Part shown: in pieces, positions 52,799 through 62,228 of the stretch
Layout of the letters: every line of letters starts with the position of its first letter
How positions within the stretch are numbered: position 1 is the first letter of the stretch
NCBI RefSeq assembly: GCF_014655295.1
Contig: NZ_BNBI01000007.1
Span: 1 to 64,000, forward strand
Length of the DNA: 64,000 nt
From: Streptomyces fumanus
GTDB taxonomy: Bacteria; Actinomycetota; Actinomycetes; Streptomycetales; Streptomycetaceae
Direction: 5' to 3'
Notes under the pieces: generated by a model
What the model saw: only the letters and a program-made list of their open reading frames with translations
Told to the model about the DNA's origin: nothing
Databases searched by the model: none
Program-made: the position numbers and the translations under genes

Positions 52799-52849
52799 AC
52801 GTTCCGTGTCCGTCGCCGAGCGCGAAGGGGCGCGACGGTCACGGAACGT
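52799..52849 (+). terminator. 18-bp inverted repeat after XRE gene
   Basis: Arms 52799-52816 and 52832-52849 pair at 17 of 18 positions around a 15-base loop, starting 6 bases after the stop. Probably a terminator; it may also affect the downstream gene, whose start is 76 bases away. Confidence 0.75.
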
Positions 52850-52924
52850 GCCTGTTCCGAGCTGGTCGGAGACCCTACGGTCGCGTGTGTGAGACACAGC
52901 ACACCCGCCGTGGAGGCACCCGTC

Positions 52925-53560
52925 ATGCCGAGCACACCCGAGGACCGCGACTTCCCGGCCGCACAGCGAGTCGAGGCAGAACCGGGCGCCCTCGCGCACA
53001 CCACCGCCGACCGGCAACTCACCGTCGAGGCGTGGCTGCTGTCCACCCACCCCTCACCCCGGCACGCCCGCACCGAGTGGATCCGCCACGGAGTCGCCCT
53101 GTTCCCCCTCGGCGACCTGTTCTCCGCGATCCGCCTTCCCGGCCGGCTCGTCCAGGCCCTCGCCGCCAGCACCGACCCGACGGACGCCGACGCCTTCCTC
53201 GCCGACGCCCTCGACGGCAGCCCGGTGATCTGCGACATGCACGGCCCCCGCTACTACGTCCTCGTCCCGGCAAGCGTCCCGCGCACCTGGCACGACGCCG
53301 CCGACGACTGGCGCAAGGACGACGTCGAATGCCTCGGCCGCAACGCCTACCTGGGGGTCCCGCACCCGTCCGCGACCCGGTTCCCGGAGCACGGCATCGC
53401 CTCGTACTGGTCCGTGCCGATGGCCTCCGTCGGCGAGCTGTGCGCGCCGCTGACGGTGGCGCGTCTGATCGCGGCAGGCGTGCACGTACTGGCGGATCAG
53501 GAGACGGCGTGGCCGATGGACGCACCGCTGGTGCCGCGCGCGGCTCGTGACCGTCGTTGA
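52925..53560 (+). CDS. hypothetical protein downstream of XRE regulator
   Basis: 211 residues, no signal peptide or membrane helix. Features include VEAWLLSTHPSPRHARTEWI, ALFPLGDLFSAIRLPGRLVQ and CDMHGPRYYVLVPASVPRTW; this pattern occurs in a Streptomyces-specific family often next to XRE genes and loosely resembles the N-terminal part of primase/polymerase-like proteins. ATG 52925 is set by GGAGG 9 bases upstream, in preference to GTG 52889. Function unknown. Confidence 0.7.
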   Translation: MPSTPEDRDFPAAQRVEAEPGALAHTTADRQLTVEAWLLSTHPSPRHARTEWIRHGVALFPLGDLFSAIRLPGRLVQALAASTDPTDADAFLADALDGSPVICDMHGPRYYVLVPASVPRTWHDAADDWRKDDVECLGRNAYLGVPHPSATRFPEHGIASYWSVPMASVGELCAPLTVARLIAAGVHVLADQETAWPMDAPLVPRAARDRR

Positions 53561-53615
53561 AGCCACCGGGGCCGTCTCACGGTCGTCGGCCCCGGTGGTG
53601 TCCCTAGGGCAGGAG

Positions 53616-55034
53616 TTACACGTCCTGTCCGCTGCCGGTGCCGGCCGACGACTTCTTGATGCCGTTGGTGATCTCGTCGATGACGGACTGCTTCTCGCCC
53701 ACGTCGACGCCGAACCGGACGACCACGATCCGGTCGGGGTTGGCGGGGGAGGGGAAGGCGAGCGACTCGACGTAACCGTCGGCGCCCTTGCTGGTGACGG
53801 CCTTCCAGCGGACCTGGTAGCCCTTCTGCCCGGCGACGGTGACCGCCTTGGAGGACAGCACCTCGTGGGAGGTGATCGAACCGTAGCTCTTGCCGCCGTA
53901 GGACTCCTCGGCGTTCGCCGCGATGTCCGCCTTCGCGACCTCCTCGGCGGTGTCGCCCTTGGTGCCCAGCACCATCGCGGGTGCCGAGTAGGCGCCGCCC
54001 TTGGTGCAGGTGGCGGAGGTGTCGCCGGGGCACTTGTAGCTCTGCTTCGACGAGAGCTGGGCGCCGACGGTGAGTTCCTGGCCGTACCAGCCGTCCGGCA
54101 CCGGCAGGCTGATGCCGCTGACGGCGTCCGGCACGGAACCGCTCTCGATCTTCGGCGGCTCCGACTGCCGGGGGCCGGGCGACTGCCCGTCCTGGCCGCC
54201 GTTCCCACCGCCGCCGTTCCCGCCGCCTCCGTTGCCCCCGCCTCCGTTGCCGCCGAACGGGTTCTCCGGCCCGCCCCCGCCGCCGCCGGGGCCGCCCTGG
54301 GTCTGCTGCGGCGAGGCGGCCCGGTCGTTGCCCGAGCCGTCGCCGTCGTCGTTGGCCACCACGGTCACCCCGACGCCCACGCCCGCCAGCACGACGGCCG
54401 CCACGGCCACGGCTATTCCGGTCCGCACCCCCCGCCGCTTCTTCGCGGGCGGCTGGGCCGGGTAGCCCGGGTAGGCGCCGTAGCCCGGGTAGACCGGCGG
54501 CTGTCCCGCCGTGCCGCCGCTGGGGTACGGCTCGAAGTACCCGGGCTGCGACGGCTGCTGGCCCGGGGCGGCCGGGGATTGCCCGGGGGCGGCCGGTGGC
54601 TGGCCGTAGGGAAGCGCCGGAGGCGGCTGCGGGGAGGCCCACGACTGCGCGGGCGGCGCGCCCGCGCCCGCGCCCGCGTCCGGTCCGGGCGCTCGCCCGT
54701 CCGGTGCGGCGGAGGCGCCGTCCGTACCCGCGGACCCGTCCGTACCCGCGGACCTGTCCGTACCTGCGGACCCGTCGGTACCTGCGGACCTGTCCGTACC
54801 CGCGGACCCGTCTGCACCCGAGGCCCCACCCCCACCGGCGGCGCCAGCCGAAGGCATCGCGCCGTCCGAAGGCGCCGCCTCGCCCGTGTCCCCCGCCGCC
54901 GTCGCCGTCGGCGGAGTCCCCGCAGGGCGGACCCGGTCCGTCCACGCCCTGCCGTCCCACCAGCGCTCGGTGGCGGGACCGTCACTTTTCTGCCCGGGGT
55001 CCGGGTACCACCCGGGAGGAGTCTCCTGCGTCAT
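53616..55034 (-). CDS. DUF2510 membrane protein with long low-complexity regions
   Basis: 472 residues. The N-terminus is a DUF2510 motif (PPGWYPDPGQ, RWWDGRAWTD). Residues about 35-180 are Gly/Ala/Pro-rich with five SAGTDx repeats and a Pro/Tyr-rich stretch; a single membrane helix follows KKRRGVRT at about residue 205; then a Gly/Asn tract (repeated GGGGNG) and an extracytoplasmic globular domain (about 320-465, GISLPVPDGWYGQELTVGAQ) with two Cys. Probably a membrane-anchored surface protein. ATG 55034 follows GGTGGGG. No enzymatic motif seen. Confidence 0.82.
   Translation of the reverse strand: MTQETPPGWYPDPGQKSDGPATERWWDGRAWTDRVRPAGTPPTATAAGDTGEAAPSDGAMPSAGAAGGGGASGADGSAGTDRSAGTDGSAGTDRSAGTDGSAGTDGASAAPDGRAPGPDAGAGAGAPPAQSWASPQPPPALPYGQPPAAPGQSPAAPGQQPSQPGYFEPYPSGGTAGQPPVYPGYGAYPGYPAQPPAKKRRGVRTGIAVAVAAVVLAGVGVGVTVVANDDGDGSGNDRAASPQQTQGGPGGGGGGPENPFGGNGGGGNGGGGNGGGGNGGQDGQSPGPRQSEPPKIESGSVPDAVSGISLPVPDGWYGQELTVGAQLSSKQSYKCPGDTSATCTKGGAYSAPAMVLGTKGDTAEEVAKADIAANAEESYGGKSYGSITSHEVLSSKAVTVAGQKGYQVRWKAVTSKGADGYVESLAFPSPANPDRIVVVRFGVDVGEKQSVIDEITNGIKKSSAGTGSGQDV
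54720..54809. repeat. five tandem 18-bp repeats in DUF2510 protein gene
   Basis: Units of the form GTCCGTACCCGCGGACCC repeat five times with few substitutions, encoding a Ser-Ala-Gly-Thr-Asp-Gly/Arg tract. Each unit contains the near-palindrome GTCCGTACCCGCGGAC. Copy number is likely variable. Confidence 0.88.
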
Positions 55035-55318
55035 GTCCCCACCGTATGAGGCGTCGGTGAAAGCCGTATGAGAGGGACCGGGCCCGCCCCCGGGTCCGAC
55101 CCGCCCGCACCCCCGCCCACCACGGAGAAGACGCCTCCGGCCGTCCGCCAAGAGGCGCCGAAAAAAGTGCCGTTGGGGACCCCGGCACCCCCGTCCGCGC
55201 CCCGCTACCCCATGTCACCCGGGAAGGCAAGACATATGACGTCAACACGCCACCGCGACGCCCGGACGGCTAGGCTCGGCGGCGGTACGTCATCCGGGCG
55301 ACTAGGGGAGGTAGCAGG

Positions 55319-58004
55319 ATGACAGAGGTACGGCCCCCGGTCGCCGCCTCCGCTTCCCTGTGGGAGCGCGACGCCGAGATCGCCGCGGTCACGCGGGCGG
55401 TCGACGCCCTCTGCGCGGACCCCTCGTCCCCCGGCGCCCTGCTGGCCCTGCGCGGCGAGGCCGGCCTCGGCAAGACCGCGCTGCTGGCCGAGACCCGCCG
55501 CACCGCCGAGGCCCGCGACCTCCCGGTCTGGTCCGCACGCGGCGGCGAGACCCTGCGCAGCGTCCCGTACAACGTGGTACGGCAGTTGCTCCAGCCCGCG
55601 CTGATCACCCTGCACCCCGAGGACGCCCGCGACCACCTCGGCGACTGGTACGACATCGCCGGCCCCGCCCTCGGCATCGCCGAGCCCGGCGAGCGGCAGG
55701 CCGATCCGCAGGGCGTGTGCGACGGCCTGGTCGCCGTGGTCCGCGGGCTCACCGACCGGGACGGCCCGCTGGTGCTGCTCGTCGACGACGTGCACTGGGC
55801 GGACCAGGAGACGCTGCGCTGGCTCGCCGCGCTGGCCGAGCACCTGCGGGACCTGCCCGTGCTGGTCGTGATCGCCTACCGCCCCGACGACGTCACCGAG
55901 GACAGCGCCCGGTACCTCGACGCGGCGGTCCGCGCCACCGACGCCCGCACCGCCACGCTCAGCGTCCTCACCCCCGAGGCCACCGCCGGCCTGACCCGGG
56001 CCACCCTCGGCCCCGGCGCCGACGCCCCGTTCTGCCGCGAGGTGTGGGCCGTCACCGGCGGCAACCCCTACGACACCGTCGAACTCCTCGCCAAGGTCCG
56101 CGACAGCGGCCTCGGACCCGTCGAGGCCAACGCCCCGGAGCTGCGCGAGCTGAACCGCGCCGCGCGCGGCGGCGGCCTCGTCGCCCGCCTGGAGGAACTC
56201 GGCATGCACGCCACCAAGTTCGCCCTGGCCGCCGCCGTCCTCGGCACCGGCATCACCATCGACATGGTGGCCCGGCTCGCCACCCTGGACCGCGCCGAGG
56301 CCGTGCGCTGCGCCGAACTGCTGCGCGGCGCCCGCATCCTCACCGAACCCGACCCGGCCACCGGACAGGGCGCCGACGACCTGGAGTTCGTCCACCCGCT
56401 GATCGCCACCGCGGTCTACGAGTCCATACCCGACGCGCTGCGCCGCGCCATGCACGGCATAGCCGCCCAGCTCGTCACCGACTCCGTCCGGGCTCGGCGC
56501 CGCCGCGGCCTCCCGGCATCTGCTCCAGGTCCACCCGGACGACGACGCGGAACTCGTGGAGCAACTGCGCGAGGCCGCCCGCGAGCACCTCGCCGTCGGC
56601 GCCCCCGACGCCGCCCGCCGCTGCCTGGAACGGGCCCTGGAGGAGCCGCCGCCGCCCGAGGCCCACGCCCACGTGCTGTACGAGCTGGGCTGCGCCACCC
56701 TGCTCACCGCGCCCGCCACGACCATCCGGCACCTGCGCACCGCCCTGGACATGCCGGGTCTGGAAGGCGACGCCCGGGTCGACGCCGTGGTCCGCCTCTC
56801 CCAGGCCCTGCTGCACAACGACCAGTTGGAGGAGGCCGTCCGCACCGTCGAGGCCGAGGCCGCGCTGCATCCGCCCGGCCCCGCCCACCTGCGGCTCCGG
56901 GCGGTGCAGTACATGTGGGAGGGCATCCACGCCGGTGAGGACGTCTCGCCCGGCCGCTCCGAGCGCCTCGCCGCGCTCGCCCGCACCTGCACCGGCCGGG
57001 ACAACGCCGAACGCGCCCTGCTGATCCTGCGCGCCTTCGACGCCATGACCCACGGCGAGGACGCCGACGAGGTCGCCGCCCTGTGCGACCGCGCCCTGGT
57101 CGACGGCCGCCTCGCGCCGGGCCTCGGCTGGACCGACACCGAGTGGGGCCTGGAACTGCTGATGATGCTGGCCAGCGCCTACGCCTACACCGACCGTCTG
57201 GACCGCGCCGAGGCACTCTTCGCCGAGGCCCTGCGCGCGTACGAGACGGCGGGCTGGAGCGGCGGCCACCTCGCCCTCGCCCACGCCTACATCGGGCTCG
57301 GCCGGCGCCGGCGGGGCCGGCTCGACGCGGCCGAGGCGTCCCTGCGGGAGTCGCTGCGGCTGGCCGAGCGGGTCGGCCGGGGCCTGCCGCTGTACTGGTC
57401 GGCGACCTGCAACCTGGTCGACACGCTGCTCGCCCGCGGCCGGGTCGAGGAAGCCTGGGCCGTCGCCGAGCAGTACGACTTCGCCCCGCCGTACCCGTCC
57501 ACGATCGTGCTGCCCGACCCCCGTTCCGTCCGGGGCAGACTGCTGCTCGCCGTCGGCCGCACCGAGGACGGTGTCAACGAACTGGAGGACGCGGAGAAGG
57601 CCGCCGCCGCGCGGGGCCACCTGAACCCGGTGGTGGTCCCCTGGGCGGTCGACCTCGCCCGCGCCCTCGCGCCGCAGGACCCGGCCCGCGCCGCCCGGCT
57701 GCTCTCCGACGCCCGCCGCCGGGCCGAGCGGTTCGGCACCGCCACCGCGAAGGGCGAGGCCCTGCGCTGCGCCGCCGCCCTGGCGACCGGCCGGCGCGCG
57801 GTCGATTTGGCCGCCGAGGCGGTGGCCCACCTGGAAGCCTCACCGTGCCAGTACGAGCACGCCGCCGCCCGCGTCGAGTACGGCATCGCCGCCCGCTCGG
57901 CGGAGGACCTCAACCACGCCTTGGCCCTCGCCCGCACCTGCGGCGCCGACGGCCTGGCGACCCGAGCGGAGACGGCCCTGCGCGCCGTGGCGGCCCTAAA
58001 CTGA
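55319..58004 (+). pseudogene. frameshifted AAA-ATPase LuxR-type (LAL) regulator lacking its HTH
   Basis: Frame 1 (from ATG 55319, GGGGAGG upstream) has a P-loop GEAGLGKTALLAET, Walker B LVLLVDDVHWADQ and the MalT-like middle to LVTDS at about 56480. It then loses homology, while frame +1 continues the same protein (GLGAAAASRHLLQVHPDDDA) through TPR-like repeats to 58004. One extra base, or two missing, near 56480-56495 explains the break; sequencing error is possible. The rejoined product, about 895 residues, ends ATRAETALRAVAALN, where relatives carry a LuxR HTH, so DNA binding is lost even if the shift were artefactual. Confidence 0.72.
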
Positions 58005-58097
58005 CGGCCGCAGCCGTTCCCGCTCGACATCACGAACACATCGGGGGCATCGCCGCCGACCCCGGACATGTGTGACTCGACCATGAGGGAGAACGGT

Positions 58098-58949
58098 ATG
58101 GAGCCATCGGAACTCCACCGCGCGGTCGCGGCAGGACGGGCGACCGCTTCGGAGCTGGGCCTTCAGGCCGACGATGCGATCGTCGTCCACAACTCGGACC
58201 GCGTTGTGCTCCGCCTGGTTCCTTGCGATGTTCTGGTTCGGGTCGCACCGTTGGGGCACCTGGCGGATTCCGAGTTCGAAGTGGAAGTCGCTCGCCGGCT
58301 CACCGGCGTCGGCACGCCGGTGGCCGAGCTGCAGCGTCGGGTCGAACCCCGGGTCCATGTGCGTGATGCCTTCGCTCTCTCGCTCTGGACCTACTACGAA
58401 CCCGTGGGATCGCAGATCGCGCCGGCCGACTACGCACACGTGTTCCTGCGGCATCATGCCGCCCTGCGGCGGATCGATCTGGACGCACCGCATGTCACCG
58501 ACCGAGTCGCCGTGGCACTGAGAGAAGTCGACGACCCGAAGCGGTCTCCCGAACTGCCCGCTTCCGACCGGTCTTTCCTCAGCGACACGCTCAGTGGACT
58601 GAGCGCCGCGATCAGCAGCGCCACAACCGACGACCAGCTATTGCACGGCGAGCCTCACCCGGGCAACCTCCTCAACACGAGGAGAGGGCCGCTCTTCGTG
58701 GACCTCGCCACCTGCTGCCGTGGGCCGGTCGAGTTCGACCTCGCCCATGCGCCCGAAGACGTGGGACAGCACTACGCGGGGGCCGACCAGGACCTGATCC
58801 ACCGGTGCCGCGCCCTGAACTGGGCGCTGTTCTCCGCCTGGCGCTGGCGCCGGGACGACCAGATGCCCGACCGGGACCACTGGAGAGGGGAGGGCCTCAA
58901 CCGGGTTCGTGCCGCGCTCGATCGCTGCGGACCGGGCCGTCTACGGTGA
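58098..58949 (+). CDS. aminoglycoside phosphotransferase (APH)-family protein
   Basis: 283 residues with a kinase-like fold. LLHGEPHPGNLL supplies the catalytic loop (normally HGDxHPGN; here Glu replaces the catalytic Asp) and LFVDLATCCRGPVEFDLAH the metal-binding Asp. ATG 58098 follows GGGAG; an upstream in-frame ATG lacks a good site. Substrate unknown; many such proteins are not resistance enzymes, and the Asp-to-Glu change may lower activity. It lies alone after the broken regulator gene. Confidence 0.8.
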   Translation: MEPSELHRAVAAGRATASELGLQADDAIVVHNSDRVVLRLVPCDVLVRVAPLGHLADSEFEVEVARRLTGVGTPVAELQRRVEPRVHVRDAFALSLWTYYEPVGSQIAPADYAHVFLRHHAALRRIDLDAPHVTDRVAVALREVDDPKRSPELPASDRSFLSDTLSGLSAAISSATTDDQLLHGEPHPGNLLNTRRGPLFVDLATCCRGPVEFDLAHAPEDVGQHYAGADQDLIHRCRALNWALFSAWRWRRDDQMPDRDHWRGEGLNRVRAALDRCGPGRLR

Positions 58950-59176
58950 GCACGTCCCCGGTGTGGCGAGGACGCGGTGCCGTCGTTCGCCGCCGCCCTG
59001 ATGGCCGCCTCGTTCCACTCCGAACACAGGTCGAAGGACACGCTCTGACATGACAGGTCAAAGGCCATGTCCCGAGCTGGCGTTTTCCGCCGGACCTTCC
59101 TTGAGACCGGGGCCCCGGCAGCACGCGCTCAGACAACGTTTCAGCAAGCCGCGACCGTATGATCCGAAGGAAACAC

Positions 59177-60292
59177 CTAGGCACCGTCCTCCTCGGCCAG
59201 CACCCGCTGCGCCGTGGCGAACGCCGAGTTGGCCGCCGGGACGCCGCAGTACACCGCCGTCTGGAGCAGCGCGGCGCCGATCTCGTCCGGCGTGAGTCCG
59301 TTGCGGCGGGCCGCGCGGACGTGCATGGCCAGCTCCTCGTAGTGCCCGTGGGCGACCAGCGCGGTCAGCGTGATCAGGCTGCGCTCCCGGCGCGAGAGGG
59401 TCTCGTCGGTCCAGATCTCGCCCCAGGCGTAGCGCGAGATGAAGTCCTGGAACCGGGCCGTGAACGGGGTCTGCCGGGACTGCGCCCGGTCCACGTGCGC
59501 GTCGCCGAGCACCTCCCGCCGGACCGCCATGCCCCGCTTGGCACCCCCGCCGAAGTGGCTCCGCAGCGCGGTGAGCACCGCCTCGGGGCGTTCGGCGGGC
59601 GCCAGGTGGGAGGCGCCCGGGATCTCCACCAAGGTGGCGTCCGGCACCGCGTCGGCGATCTCCCGCAGGTGCGCGGGCGGGGTCGCCGGGTCGTCCCGGC
59701 CGGCGATCAGCAGCGTGGGCACGGAGATGCCGGCGAGCCGGTCGCGCAGGTCGAACGCGGCCAGCGCGTCGCAGCAGGCGGCGTACGCCTCCGGGTCGGC
59801 CTCCCGGTGGTCCCGTACCAGCTCGGGGACGGTGAACCCGGGCGTGAACCAGCGGTCGTTCGCGCTCTCCGCGAGCTTCGCCAGCCCCTCCCGGCGTACC
59901 AGCTCGGCCCGTTCCCGCCAGGGCTTGGAGCCGTTGAAGTGGGCCGAGGAGCAGATCACCGCCAGTGAGGTGAGCCGCTCGGGGTGGTGGGCGGCCAGGT
60001 GCAGGCCGACCGCCCCGCCCAGCGACACGCCCGCGTACGCGAACCGCTCCGCGCTCAGCGAGTCGGCCAGCGCCAGCACCAGGCCGGCCAGGTCGCCGAC
60101 GGTCGCGCCCGGGGCGATCAGGCCGGCCGCCGAACCGCCGTGCCCGGGCAGGTCCCAGCGGACCACCCGGTGCCCGATGGACAGCTCGGGCGCCACCTTG
60201 TCCCACAGGGCGTACGAGGTGCCCAGCGAGGGCCCGAGCAGCAGCGGGGGAGCGGTGGCGGGGCCTTCCGTACGGTGATTGAGCAGGGTCAA
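59177..60292 (-). CDS. pcaL: 3-oxoadipate enol-lactonase / 4-carboxymuconolactone decarboxylase fusion
   Basis: 371-residue bifunctional enzyme of the protocatechuate branch. Residues about 1-240 are an alpha/beta hydrolase (nucleophile Ser in GVSLGGAVGLHLA; GASHLAPAERPEAVL with the His), the PcaD activity. Residues about 255-371 are the carboxymuconolactone decarboxylase domain (WTDETLSRRERSLITLTALV), the PcaC activity. The fusion is the actinobacterial PcaL form. Translation probably starts at TTG 60292, which overlaps the pcaB stop (TTGA) and follows GGAG. Last gene of the pca operon in view. Confidence 0.93.
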   Translation of the reverse strand: MTLLNHRTEGPATAPPLLLGPSLGTSYALWDKVAPELSIGHRVVRWDLPGHGGSAAGLIAPGATVGDLAGLVLALADSLSAERFAYAGVSLGGAVGLHLAAHHPERLTSLAVICSSAHFNGSKPWRERAELVRREGLAKLAESANDRWFTPGFTVPELVRDHREADPEAYAACCDALAAFDLRDRLAGISVPTLLIAGRDDPATPPAHLREIADAVPDATLVEIPGASHLAPAERPEAVLTALRSHFGGGAKRGMAVRREVLGDAHVDRAQSRQTPFTARFQDFISRYAWGEIWTDETLSRRERSLITLTALVAHGHYEELAMHVRAARRNGLTPDEIGAALLQTAVYCGVPAANSAFATAQRVLAEEDGA

Positions 60293-61620
60293 CGTCGCTC
60301 CAGTGCGCGGTCGGTCAGGGCAGCGGCGCTGCCGGTGTAACGGGCGGGGTCGGTGAGGGCGTCGAGGTCCACGTCCGTCAGCTCCGGGACCTCGGCGAGG
60401 AGGTCGCCGAGGCTCCGGCCCTCGGTGTAGGTGCGCCGGGCCAGGTCGGTCAGGAGGGCCTTGGCGCGGGCGCGGCCGAGCAGCGGGGCCAGTTCGGCGG
60501 AGAGCCGCTCGGAGACGATCAGGCCGTGGGTGAGGCCGAGGTGGGCGCGCATCGCCTCGGGGCGCACGCTCAGGCCCTCGGTGAGGTCGGCGGCGTCGCG
60601 GGCCGCGCCGCCGGTCAGCCGGAGCAGGTCGCGCAGCGGCTCCCACTCGGCGTGCCAGGCACCGGCCGGCCGCTCGTCCTCGGCGGCCAGCGCGCCGTAC
60701 AGCACCGCCGCGAGCTGCGGTGCGCGCCGGGCCGCCGCCGCGATCAGCGTGGACCGTACGGGGTTGGCCTTGTGCGGCATCGCCGACGAGCCGCCGCCGC
60801 TGCCCTCCGCCAGCTCGCCGGTCTCGGTCCGGCCGAGCGCGAGGACGTCCGCCGCGATCTTGCCCAGCGCCCCGGCGGTGAACGCCAGGCAGCCCGCGAG
60901 GTCGGCGACCGGTGTGCGCAGCGTGTGCCACGGCAGCAGCGGTTCCGCCAGGCCCAGTTCACGGGCGTACGCCCCCGGCAGCGCGGTCGGGTCCCCGGCG
61001 CCGTACGCGCCGAACGCGGCGAGGGTGCCGGCGGCGCCGCCCAACTGGGCGGGCAGGCCCGCGCGGACGGCCGCGACCCGGTCCCGGGCGTCCAGCACCA
61101 GCGACCGCCACCCGGCCGCCTTCAGCCCGAAGGTGGTCGGCACGGCGTGCTGGGTCAGCGTCCGCCCCGGCATCGCGGTCTCCCGGTGCGCGGCGGCCAG
61201 CGCGGCCAGCGCCCGCTCGGTGCGGGCGAGGTCGGCGAGGACCGGCGCCAGGGCGCGCACGGCGACCAGCATGGTGGCCGTGTCCATGATGTCCTGGCTG
61301 GTCGCCCCCCGGTGCACGTACGGGCCGTACTCCTCGCCGACCGCCTTCGTCAGGTCGGCGACCAGGGGGATCACCGGGTTGCCGCCGCCGCGCGCCCGCT
61401 CGGCGAGCGAGACCGGGTCGAAGCGGTCCGGGTCGGCGGCCTCGGTGACCGCCGTCGCCGCCGCCTCGGGCGCCAGGCCCAGCGTGGCCTGGGCGCGGGT
61501 CAGCGCCGCCTCCGCGTCCAGCAGCGCCCGCAGATACGCGCGGTTGCCGGTCGCCTCGGCGGCCGGGGAGCCCGTCCACCCGGGGGCGAGCAGGCTGGTG
61601 TCGGTGGCGTCGGATGTCAC
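60289..61620 (-). CDS. pcaB: 3-carboxy-cis,cis-muconate cycloisomerase
   Basis: 443 residues of the fumarase/aspartase superfamily; lactonises 3-carboxymuconate. The superfamily signature GSSAMPHKANPV is present, with HRGATSQDIMDTATM and the C-terminal muconate-cycloisomerase extension. GTG 61620 overlaps the pcaG stop (GTGA) and has GGAG 7 bases upstream; the longer frame reads back through pcaG. Coupled to pcaL downstream. Confidence 0.93.
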   Translation of the reverse strand: MTSDATDTSLLAPGWTGSPAAEATGNRAYLRALLDAEAALTRAQATLGLAPEAAATAVTEAADPDRFDPVSLAERARGGGNPVIPLVADLTKAVGEEYGPYVHRGATSQDIMDTATMLVAVRALAPVLADLARTERALAALAAAHRETAMPGRTLTQHAVPTTFGLKAAGWRSLVLDARDRVAAVRAGLPAQLGGAAGTLAAFGAYGAGDPTALPGAYARELGLAEPLLPWHTLRTPVADLAGCLAFTAGALGKIAADVLALGRTETGELAEGSGGGSSAMPHKANPVRSTLIAAAARRAPQLAAVLYGALAAEDERPAGAWHAEWEPLRDLLRLTGGAARDAADLTEGLSVRPEAMRAHLGLTHGLIVSERLSAELAPLLGRARAKALLTDLARRTYTEGRSLGDLLAEVPELTDVDLDALTDPARYTGSAAALTDRALERR

Positions 61621-62222
61621 TGGTACTCCAGGAAGACCGTCTCGCCCTCGCCCTGAAGGCGGATGTCGAAACGGTACGTGCCCGGCCGCTCCTCGGCCGC
61701 GATCAGCGTGGCGCGCCGCCCGTCGGGCACCCGGGCGAGCAGCGGGTCGGCGGCCAGCGCCGCGTCGTCGCCGGGCAGGTAGATCCGGGTGAACAGGTGG
61801 GTGAGCAGTCCCCGCGCGAACACGCACACGCTCACGTACGGCGCGTTCCGCCCGCGCGCCCCGGGCCGCAGCGTGCGCGCGTACCAGTGCCCGTCGGCGT
61901 CGGTCTGGATCCGGCCCCAGCCGGTGAACTCCACGCCGTTGCGCCCCAGATACGTGCCCGCCGCCGGGTCCCGGCGCATCGAGCCGTCGGCCGTCGGCAG
62001 GTTGCCGTCCGGGTCCGGGCCCCACAGCTCGATCAGCGCGTCCGGCAGCGGCCGGCCGGCGCCGTCGAGGACGTACCCGTGCACGGTGACCGTGTCCGGG
62101 TGGCCCTGCGGGGCGATGTCCTCGCCGCCGCGGAAGGGCAGCGCGTATCCGTAGAACGGGCCGACCGTGTGCGACGGGGTGGGCAGCACGCTCTCCGGCC
62201 TGCTTGTGTCGATCTTCGTCAT
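61617..62222 (-). CDS. pcaG: protocatechuate 3,4-dioxygenase alpha subunit
   Basis: 201 residues of the intradiol dioxygenase family; pairs with PcaH to cleave protocatechuate. Visible features are PSHTVGPFYGYALPFRGG, IELWGPDPDGNLP and VSVCVFARGLLTHLFTRIYL. As usual for alpha subunits, the full iron-ligand set is absent. It starts 6 bases after pcaH and overlaps pcaB. Confidence 0.95.
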   Translation of the reverse strand: MTKIDTSRPESVLPTPSHTVGPFYGYALPFRGGEDIAPQGHPDTVTVHGYVLDGAGRPLPDALIELWGPDPDGNLPTADGSMRRDPAAGTYLGRNGVEFTGWGRIQTDADGHWYARTLRPGARGRNAPYVSVCVFARGLLTHLFTRIYLPGDDAALAADPLLARVPDGRRATLIAAEERPGTYRFDIRLQGEGETVFLEYQ

Positions 62223-62228
62223 GGCAGG

